Shown here one piece after another: positions 56,282 to 64,000 of a DNA stretch of 64,000 nucleotides (the first letter of the stretch is position 1; the number at the start of each line of letters is the position of its first letter). The DNA comes from Elymus sibiricus. Its lineage: Eukaryota > Streptophyta > Magnoliopsida > Poales > Poaceae. The stretch lies in contig CM077664.1 in NCBI GenBank assembly GCA_039707655.1, positions 196,968,195 to 197,032,194 on the forward strand, given 5' to 3'. The position numbers were made by a program, and so were the translations under genes. The notes under the pieces were generated by a model. It saw only the letters and a list, made by a program, of their open reading frames with translations, was not told the DNA's origin and searched no databases.

Positions 56282-57146
56282 TGTCAGAGTTCGGGCTCCA
56301 GGGACCCAAAGGTTCGAACACTGGGGTGATCTCGTTCCTACCTCCTCATCCCCTACCACAGCTGAACTATGGCGGAGCTACAGCGGGAGCGCGCTAGCGG
56401 GAGTGGACCGTGGACTCAGCAGTTTACCCAGGTTCGGGCCACCTTGCGGTGTAATACCCTACTCCTGCTTGGTTGGGATTGCTCTGGCATGAGAGTACAA
56501 TGTTGTGGGAGGAAGAGTCGATCCAACCCCTCTACAGCGGCACCCTGCCCTCCTTTTATACCCGCCTTGGTCATCTTCCCCTGAAAACATTGGCGGGAAG
56601 GGTTGCCACACAACGGCAAGTTTGAAGGGGGACAGGGGCGCAGTCTATCCTGACAAAAGGTGGTCTTCATCTGCAAAGTGACCGTCCATGACGTGCCGGT
56701 GGGCTCGGGGATGACCTCCGCCCTGCGCGCCCGCCGTCTTGGTCTTCTTTCACCGATCGGGCAACCTTTGGGGTTGCTTTGGGAAGTGGATTGCTGGCCT
56801 TGCTCCCTTAGCGCAAAAGGGGAAATCTTCACCATCCACGCCTGCTGGCGCGTCACCCACGTGATGGGCATGAGATAGCGCGACCGAGCCAAACAGCACT
56901 TGTCTTGCGCGCCTTTGGGAGGGTGCCTCGGGAGGCCACCTCGCGAGAGGGCCTCGCGAGGCTCTCGGTGAAGCGGCTGAGTCTTGCTTGCTCGCTCCCT
57001 GAGGAGGGGTCCTCACGAGGCCGGGGCCTCATGAGGGGTCTTGCCTGAGATGCCCGTTGGTGGCCGCCTGTTGGGCCTCCGCCAGGCGTTGCACCCTGGG
57101 CCAAAGGCAGACGGGCTGGGATACCCCGGGTTCCACGGGCCCGACA
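56282..57146 (-). repeat. 5' LTR of the Tat element
   Basis: 865 bp. On the minus strand it starts TGTCGGGCCCGTGGAACC and ends GAACTCTGACA. It matches the 3' LTR (35393-38179 without the Copia LTR) over its whole length. Confidence 0.95.
56552..56560 (-). promoter_or_regulatory. TATA box in the Tat 5' LTR
   Basis: TATAAAAGG on the minus strand, about 270 bp before the LTR end, present also in the other LTR at 37542-37550. Confidence 0.6.
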
Positions 57147-57151
57147 AAGAT

Positions 57152-58782
57152 ATAAGGAGGCTTATGTGTGATAGAGCGTATCATATCACGGGGTTTGGAT
57201 GCACCGACGAAGTTTGCACCAACTCTCGATGTGAGAAAGGGCAATGCACGATACTGAAGAGGCTAGCAAATTACGGAAAGGTGAGAGTGCGTATAATCCA
57301 TGGACTCACATTAGTCATAAAGAACTCACATACTTATTGCAAAAGTTTATTAGCCCTCGAAGCAAAGTACTACTACGCATGCCCCTAGAGGGATAGATTG
57401 CTAGGACAAGGTCCATCGCTCGTCCCCGACCGCCACTCATAAGGTAGACAATCAACAATAAATCATGCTCCAACTTCTTAGCATAACGACAGATCATACG
57501 TGCATGCTTCGGGAATCACAAACCTTAACACAATTATTCTTACTAAACCACAATTATCTACTAATACCTCCCCCATATTACCATCTTAATATCGCAAAAC
57601 TATTGCAAGGAATCAAATTTATCATATTCAGTGATCTACATGAAAGTTTTTATTATATCCCTCTTGAATACCTATCATATCAGGACCAAATTCATAACTC
57701 ATGCATATTACCATTGCTATCATGAGACTCACAAAAAGATATAAGTGAAGCATGAGAGTGTAACTATTTCTTTAAAATATAACCACCGCCGTGCTCTAAA
57801 AGATATAAGTGAAGCACTAGAGCAACTGCCTAGCTCAAAAGATATAAGTGAAGCACATAGAATATTCTAACAAATCACAAATAATGTGTGTCCCTCTCAA
57901 AAAGGTGTATTCAGAAAAGATGATTGTGACAAACTAAAAGGCAAACAAAAGCAAACAAACTATATCACAAGACACTCCAAGTAAAACACATATCATGTGA
58001 TGAATAAAAATATAGCTCCAAGTGAGTTACCGATAGATTGTAGACGAAAGAAGGGATGCCTTCCGGGGAATCCCCAAGCTTAGACGCTTGAGTATTCCTT
58101 TAATATTACCTTGGGGTGCCTTGGGCATCCCCAAGCTTAGGCTCTTGCCGCTCCTTATTCCTTTATCCATCGTAGTCTCACCCAAAACTTGAAAACTTCA
58201 ACACACAAAACTCAACAGAAACCTCGTGAGATCCGTTAGCATAACAAATAAATCTTTAACTATAGGTACTATTGTAAATTGATTCATATTTAATATTGGC
58301 ATAATTCTACTATACTCCAACTTCTCCATGACTCATACCCCCCGATACGATCCATAGATTCATCAAAATAAGCAAACTATGCAACAAAAACAGAATCTGT
58401 CTAAAACAGAACAGTCTGTAAAGATCTGAATTATGGTCAAACTTATGTAACTCCAAACATTATGAAAAATTAGGACAACGTGGGAAATTCATATATAAAT
58501 ACTGTGTAAAAAATTCAGAAGGTTATCATGCTCCAGCAAAAAACCAAAATTCCAGCACTGGACGCAAAAGTTTCTGTTTTCAAACAGCATCAATCATACA
58601 ATCTTCCAAATCATCCCAAAGGCATTACTTGGCACAAACACTAATTAAAACATACAAATACAATCATAACAGAAGCTATAATTTTGCAAACACTCAAAAA
58701 CAGAATAAAAAATTTATTGGGTTGTCTCCCAACAAGCTCTTTCTTTAAAGCCATTAAGATAGGCTCGAGATTTCAATGATGC
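57152..58782 (-). other. Athila internal non-coding region, right part
   Basis: Continues the outer Athila internal sequence after the Tat target site. It matches 50254-52766 in reverse complement, including 'ccccaagcttagacgcttgag' near 58074. No coding frame of note. Confidence 0.65.
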
Positions 58783-60136
58783 TCACATGAAAGATAGTAA
58801 TTGAAACACGAAGAGAGCATCATGAAACATGTGAAAAACACATTTAAGTCTAACATACTTCCTATGCATAGGCATTTTATAAGCAAACAAATTATCAAGA
58901 CAAGCAATATCTAGCATATGCAAGGAAGAAGAATGAAGCATTAACAATTTGAACATAAAGAGAGGTAATTGAGTAACATGAAAATTTCTACAACCATACT
59001 TTCCTCTCTCATAATAATTACATGTAGGATCATAGTCAAATTCAATAATATGGCTATCATATAAAATATTCTCTTCATGATCCTCATGCATAAAAGTTTT
59101 ATAATCTTCCAAGATAGTGGGATTAACATCAACTAAAGTCCTGACCTCTCCGACCCCACTTTTATCCAAAAATTCATAAGATTGATAATTCTCCAAAGTA
59201 GTGGGATCATTATTACCTAAAGTTGACGCTCTTCCAAACCCACTTTTAATAGTATTGCAAACATTATTATCAATAACATATTCATCATGAGGCTTAAATA
59301 AATTTTCAAGATCATAAGAAGCATTATCACCCCAATCATGATCATTGCAATAAGTAGTGGACATAACAAAAATTTCATCCCCAAGCTCATAGCTTTGCAC
59401 ATAATTAGCATGATTGACATTAATAGAATTTATAATAACATCATTGCAATCATGATTTTCATTCAAGGAGCTATCAAGTATGGGTGCTATAGCAATAATT
59501 TCATTTTTAACATAAGGAACTATAGCAAGTTCATCTCTATAAGCATCATTAATATTGGCATCATGGCCATAAGAATAGCAAGCATCACATTCATCAACAG
59601 GGGATATTTCAATCAAATCAATGGAATCATAATTATCTATGGATTCATGCATATCATTATTTTCTTCCAAAGTAGCAGACATCCTTTCAATAAATTCATT
59701 GACATAGGCATTAGGAGCATAGTTTTCATAGCAATATTTAAGCATGTCAAAATTTTCAGATTTGTAGAGAGTAATATCATACTTTTCAATTAAAGAAGCA
59801 ACTTCATAAGCACCCTTAAAAGCAACAAATTCTTCAATTTGTTCGATATCATAGTAACTATAAACACCCTTGGCATAAGAAGATAAGATTTCATTATCAT
59901 TAAACTCACATAGGTAGGGAAGGTGTTTTTTTAGGGTTCTTAGAGGAACAAGTAAAATCATAAATTTCACATAGATTCCAAGCATAGCATAGCAAACTAT
60001 TTATTTGATTCCATAAGAGTCTCCCTTTTTGAGACAAACAGTGACGCACAAAATGAGCATGCTCATCTAATGATTTTCCCTCAACTAAACTAGTTGGGGT
60101 TTCAGCACGAGCACAAATGGATCGAAGATGATCCAT
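58783..60136 (-). pseudogene. ORF of the non-autonomous Athila element (unknown function), one frameshift
   Basis: ATG at 60136 (MDHLRSICARAETPTSLVEG, then HFVRHCLSQKGRLLWNQI) runs to a frameshift near 59930 in a T-run. The frame then continues as HLPYLCEFNDNEILSSYAKG and DIEQIEEFVAFKGAYEVASL to 58783. About 450 residues in total, acidic and Asn/Asp/Tyr-rich, with a hydrophobic C-terminal end. No zinc knuckle, protease or polymerase motif. It occupies the place of gag in this non-autonomous family; the nested element carries a different, shorter gag-like ORF there. Function unknown. Confidence 0.6.
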
Positions 60137-60389
60137 GTAGAAAACCTTAAGGTGATCCAGAGTATCTTAAATTTTTGTTTTACTTTCTATTCTTGAGTGT
60201 TTGACATGAAGGCAATAAAAGCAAGCAAGCAAGCAAACAAGCAAATAAAAATATTTTTGTGTTTTTGTATATAAAAAATAGAAGTGGGGGAGATGAAAAT
60301 GAGAGGCAAATGCAAATAAAAAGGCAAATAAAATAAATGCAAGTGATTGATAGTTTGTGCGAAGGTACTTGATAGGTTTTGATGATGTC

Positions 60390-60407
60390 TCCCCGGCAAC
60401 GGCGCCA
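60390..60407 (-). other. Primer-binding site of the outer Athila element
   Basis: Complement of TGGCGCCGTTGCCGGGGA beside the LTR end at 60419. Confidence 0.85.
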
Positions 60408-60418
60408 GAAATTCTTCC

Positions 60419-61603
60419 TGCTACTTGTAGTCTACGTTGGTATTTCCCCGAAGAGGAGAGGATGATGTAGTACAGTAGAGATAAGTATTTCCCTTAGTTA
60501 AGAACCAAGGTTATAAATCCAGTAGGAGAACCAAGCAAAATTCCGTTAAGCGCACCTGCACACACAAGAGCAAACAATTGCACCCAATGCAAATAAGAGG
60601 GTTGTCAATCCTCTTAGCGGTTATTTGCAAGGATTAAATCTTATCGAGGTAAATAGATAAGCTAAAATACTAGATAAAATAAAAGTAAATAAATTGCAGC
60701 AAGGTATTTTTATATTTTTAATATTATAAAGATAGACCCGAGGGCCATAGTTTTCACTAGAGGCTTCTCTCTCGAGCACAGAAACATACGGTGGGTAAAC
60801 AAATTACTGTTGGACAATTGATAGAAAAGCAAATAATTATGACGGATTCATGGCAATGATCATGTATATAGGCATCACGTCCGAGACAAGTAGACCGACT
60901 CCTGCCTGCATCTACTACTATTACTCCACTCATCGACCGCTATCCAGCATGCATCTAGAGTATTAAGTTAATAAAAACAGAGTAACGCCTTAAGCAAGAT
61001 GACATGATGTAGAGAAGCAAATTCAAGCAATATGAATAAACCCCATCTTTTTATCCTTAATGGTAACAATACAAATACGTGTCATGTCCCCTTCTGTCAC
61101 TGGGATTGAGCACCGCAAGATTGAACCCATCACAATGCACCTCTCCCATTGCAAGATAAATCAATCTAGTAGGCCAAACCAAATCGATAGATCGGAGAGA
61201 AATACAAAGCTATATTTAATCATGCATAAAAGAGTTCAAAGAAGACTCAAATATTTCTCATGAATAATCTGATCATAAACTCACAATTCATCGGATCCTA
61301 ACAAATACACCGCAAAAGAAGATTACATCGGATAGAACTCCAAGAACATCAAGGAGAACATGGTATTGAAGATCAAAGAGAGAGAAGAAGCCATCTAGCT
61401 ACTAGCTATGGACCCGTAGGTCTGTGGTAAACTACTCACACATCATCGGAAGGGCAGCAAGGTTGACGTAGAAGCCCTCCATGATCGATTCCCCCTCCGG
61501 CAGAGTACCGGAAAAGGCCCCCAGATGGAATCACAGAAGAACAGAGGCTTGCGGCGGTGGAAATGTTTTATCTTCTGGCTCTCTGATGGTTTCCGAATCT
61601 TTG
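60419..61603 (-). repeat. 5' LTR of the outer Athila element, truncated
   Basis: Matches 32600-33775 closely and then stops at 'ggtttccgaat' (61588-61598), losing about 370 bp of U3 with its TATA box. The unrelated 61604-62074 sequence replaces it. Confidence 0.9.
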
Positions 61604-62074
61604 ACTGTTCAATCATCACCGGTCAAAGATGGGGACGTGGACCCGCGTCATGAGGGCAACTTCGGCGGCCCACTCCGGCGAGAGCGCGGCCGCAACCTCC
61701 ATGAGCGTGCTCACAACCTGCATGAGCGCGGCCGCAATCTGCGACCGGGCGGCTGCGGCAGCCGAAACGGCCGCTATTATAGCTGAGATGGCGGCAGCAA
61801 TTTCTGCGACGGGAGCAAATGGCGAGAGCGGGACAGCAACTCTTGGCGGTCATGTCGAGGCCGCGCCCATGTCGAGGCCGCCCACGCCCAGCTCTTGGCG
61901 ATCACCGCACAAATCACACGAAGCTTCTACGACAACGGTCGGCAACCCACAGCCGAAAAGTTGGCAATCGCCGAGAGCGTTCGAGCAGCCGTCCGTTCGT
62001 TCGCGGCATACATTGCCATGATGGAGCCCGTCCAAGCCCAGACCGCGGCCGGCCACGCCCAGCTCGTGGCGGCC
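61604..62074 (+). pseudogene. Ala-rich coding-like fragment between head-to-head LTRs
   Basis: GC-rich island between two AT-rich LTRs. Frame one reads an Ala-rich helical stretch (AAAICDRAAAAAETAAIIAE, then GGHVEAA). A short duplication of 'catgtcgaggccgc' at 61850-61880 shifts the frame, after which AHAQLLAITAQITRSFYDNG and ESVRAAVRSFAAYIAMMEPV continue to a stop formed by the next LTR's own first bases (62075). So it is an open but broken helical protein fragment lacking start and stop of its own. The family is not recognised. It could be a captured host fragment or an older repeat. Confidence 0.45.
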
Positions 62075-63644
62075 TGATACGTCTCCAACGTATGTATAAT
62101 TTTTTATTGTTCCATGCTGTTATATTATCAATCTTGGATGTTTTTATAATCATTTACAACAATTATATATCATTTTTGGAGACTAACCTATTAACTTAGT
62201 GCCCAGTGCCAGTTGCTGTTTTCTGCCCTGTTTTTGTTTTATAGAAAATCAATACCAAACGAAGTCCAAATGCCACGAAACTTTTTGGAGATTTTTATTG
62301 GACAAGATAGACACTAGAAGCTTCGGGAGAGGGCCAGAAGACCCAGGAGGTGGCCACGAGCCACCAGGGCGCGCCTGGGGGGGGGGGGGGGGGCAGGTGC
62401 GCCCTGGGGCCTCGTGGGCCCCCCTTTGCTCCGTTTGACCTAATTCCACCACTATAAATTCAGGAAAAATCACAAACCCTCAGGAGAGTCCATGAAATAC
62501 TTTTTCCGCCGCCGCAAGTTTCTGTTCCAGAGAGATCCCATCTGGGGTCCTTCTCCGGTAATCTGCCGGAGGGGGAATCGATCACGGAGGGGTTCTACAT
62601 CAACCTTGCTGCCCTTCCGATGATGCGTGAGTAGTTTACCACAGACCTTCGGGTCCATAGGCAGTAGCTAGATGGCTTCTTCTCTCTTTTTGATCTTCAA
62701 TAAAATGTTCTCCTCGATGTTCTTGGAGTTCTATCCGATGTAATCACTTTTTGCGGTGTGTTTGTTGGGATCCGATGAATTGTTAGTTTATGATCAGATT
62801 GTCCATGAAAATATTTGAGTCTTTTCTGATCTCTTTTATGCATGATTATTATAGCCTCGTATTTCTTCTCCTATCTATTGATTTGGTTTGGCCAACTAGA
62901 TTGATTTATCTTGCCATGGGAAGAGGTGCTTTGTAATGGTTCGATCTTGCGGTGCTCAATCCCAGTGACAGAAAGGGACATGACACGTATGTATCGTTGC
63001 TATTAAGGGTAAAAAGATGGGGTTTATTCATACGTGAGTTTATCTTGTCTACATCATGTCATCGTTCTTAAGGCGTTACTCCATTCTTTATGGACTTAAT
63101 ATACTAGATGCATGCTGGATAGCGGTCGATGTGTGGAGTAATAGTAGTAGATGCAGGCAGGAGTCGGTCTACTTGTCTCGGACATGATGCCTATATACAT
63201 GATCATTGCCTTGGATATCGTCATGATTATTTGCTTTTCTATCAATTGCCCAACAGTAATTTGTCTACCCACCGTATGCTATTTTCTTGAGAGAAGCCTC
63301 TAGTGAAACCTATGGCCCCCGGGTCTATCTAAATCATATTACTAAAACCCTAAAAATATTGCTGCCATTTTCTTTTATTTATTTTATTTTGTCTTTTTGT
63401 TTCAATCTATCTATCTATCACATACAATTTAATCTTGCAATTGACCGCCGAGAGATTGACAACCTCTATTTTGCGTTGGGTGCAAGGATTTGTTGTTTGT
63501 GTGCAGGTGCTGCTAACGAGGTATTGCGTGATTCTCCTACTGGTTCGATAACCTTGGTTTCATAACTAAGGGAAATACTTATCTCTACTGTGCTGCATCA
63601 TCCCTTCCTCTTCGGGGAAATACCAACGCAAGCTACAAGTAGCA
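62075..63644 (+). repeat. 5' LTR of the third Athila element
   Basis: 1,570 bp, TGATACGTCTCC ... ACAAGTAGCA, TATAAATT at 62453. It contains a run of 17 G at 62377-62393 where the other copies have a short mixed G/C stretch. Confidence 0.95.
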
Positions 63645-63655
63645 GGAAGAATTTC

Positions 63656-63673
63656 TGGCGCCGTTGCCAGGGA
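63656..63673 (+). other. Primer-binding site of the third Athila element
   Basis: TGGCGCCGTTGCCAGGGA, one base different (G to A) from the site at 49507. Confidence 0.85.
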
Positions 63674-63902
63674 GACATCATCAACATCTATCAAGTACAT
63701 TTGCATAAACTCTCATCTCCTTGAATTTATTTTATTTGCCATTTGCCTCTCATTTTCATCTCCCCCACTTCTAAAATGTTTTTACAAAAATACAAAAATA
63801 TTTTCCGTTTGCCTTTTTCTTGTTTGCTTGTTCGCTATCTTTGCTTGTGTTACCATGTGCCTTCTATTTGCTTGCATCTTCGCTTGCTAAAAATCTATTG
63901 AT

Positions 63903-64000
63903 ATGGACCCTCATCCACTTGCTAATCTTTTCAAAAGACCCAATTATGATGAACCAATTGCTAGTGAGTTGAGTGCACTTGATTTCCTCTATGAAGTTTT
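63903..64000 (+). CDS. Start of an Athila ORF (partial)
   Basis: ATG at 63903 opens MDPHPLANLFKRPNYDEPIA and remains open to the window end. The position about 260 bp after the LTR fits the first ORF of this element family. It differs from the gag-like start at 49707, so this copy may belong to another subfamily. Confidence 0.5.
   Translation, partial: MDPHPLANLFKRPNYDEPIASELSALDFLYEV

Larger units (their letters stand above)
35393..57146 (-). mobile_element. Tat-lineage Gypsy retrotransposon (RIRE2/Grande type) with antisense gene
   Basis: LTRs start TGTCGGAGTTCGGG and end GGGCCCGACA-like. The element is flanked by AAGAT on both sides (35388-35392, 57147-57151). It is transcribed leftward: 5' LTR 56282-57146, primer site 56262-56279, gag, protease, reverse transcriptase, RNase H, archaeal-type RNase H, integrase (to 43165), then a long 3' region with a gene on the plus strand (38487-41739), polypurine tract and 3' LTR. 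Dual RNase H plus a large extra ORF after pol define the Tat lineage. Three nested insertions (35453-37340, 46157-47053, 47929-54317) account for about 9.2 kb; the original was about 12.6 kb. Confidence 0.9.
32600..61603 (-). mobile_element. Non-autonomous Athila-lineage Gypsy element (outer), split by the Tat element
   Basis: Left LTR 32600-34149 and truncated right LTR 60419-61603 have the same family sequence in minus orientation. The internal parts 34150-35392 and 57152-60418 flank a Tat insertion with AAGAT duplications. The primer-binding site beside the right LTR is complementary to TGGCGCCGTTGCCGGGGA, the tRNA-Asp type site of Athila elements. Internal sequence is about 4.5 kb and encodes only one decayed ORF and no pol, so it depended on another element. 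The LTR style resembles the Triticeae Sabrina/WHAM group; the exact family is not confirmed. Confidence 0.85.
62075..64000 (+). mobile_element. Third Athila-lineage element, 5' part
   Basis: Complete 5' LTR, primer site, leader and the first codons of an ORF, running off the window. Same LTR family as the other copies. The left flank is cggcc or ggcc; the partner duplication lies outside the window. Confidence 0.9.

Overview
This window is plant nuclear DNA, almost certainly from a Triticeae grass (wheat, Aegilops or barley type). The evidence is a nest of transposons with grass-type termini: a BARE1/Angela-like Copia LTR, Athila-lineage Gypsy LTRs with a TGGCGCCGTTGCC primer-binding site, a Tat-lineage Gypsy element, a CACTA transposon and Stowaway MITEs. 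I see no ordinary single-copy host gene, no rRNA or tRNA gene, and nothing bacterial.

Left part (1-32599). The two flanks, 1-497 and 25618-32599, appear to be arms of one older, unclassified repeat that carries gene-like pieces. These are a broken 3'-5' exonuclease (25807-26511, minus), a divergent Ala/Arg-rich coiled-coil gene (27355-29674, plus) split by a solo Athila LTR (27509-29067), and a Pro/Ala-rich ORF (30740-31171, minus). A 25.1-kb CACTA transposon (498-25614) is inserted between the arms, with matching ends (CACTACAAAAAAA) and a CTA/CTA target duplication. It has long subterminal repeat arrays, duplicated internal modules, MITEs, small decayed minus-strand genes, and on the plus strand a multi-exon accessory gene whose exons have been tandemly duplicated and whose last three exons (22814-24098) are open. 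I found no TNP2-type transposase in it.

Right part (32600-64000). An Athila-lineage element on the minus strand (32600-about 61603) without pol is split by a Tat-lineage Gypsy element (35393-57146, duplication AAGAT). The Tat element reads leftward: gag, protease, reverse transcriptase, RNase H plus a second archaeal-type RNase H, then integrase. Downstream lies a large gene on the opposite strand (38487-41739). The Tat element was itself hit three times: a 1,888-bp Copia solo LTR (CCTAC) in its 3' LTR, an 897-bp TG...CA insertion (GCAGG) in reverse transcriptase, and a complete 6.4-kb non-autonomous Athila element (GGAGT) in protease. Without these insertions the Tat element would be about 12.6 kb. 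A 471-bp coding-like fragment (61604-62074) separates the truncated outer LTR from a third Athila element that runs off the window.

The coding parts are relics. The Tat polyprotein carries ten TAG, one TGA and no TAA stops, a pattern that fits deamination of methylated cytosine in silenced DNA. The most unusual items are the antisense gene of the Tat element, the exon-duplicated CACTA accessory gene, the gene-carrying outer repeat with its exonuclease, and the unidentified 897-bp element.
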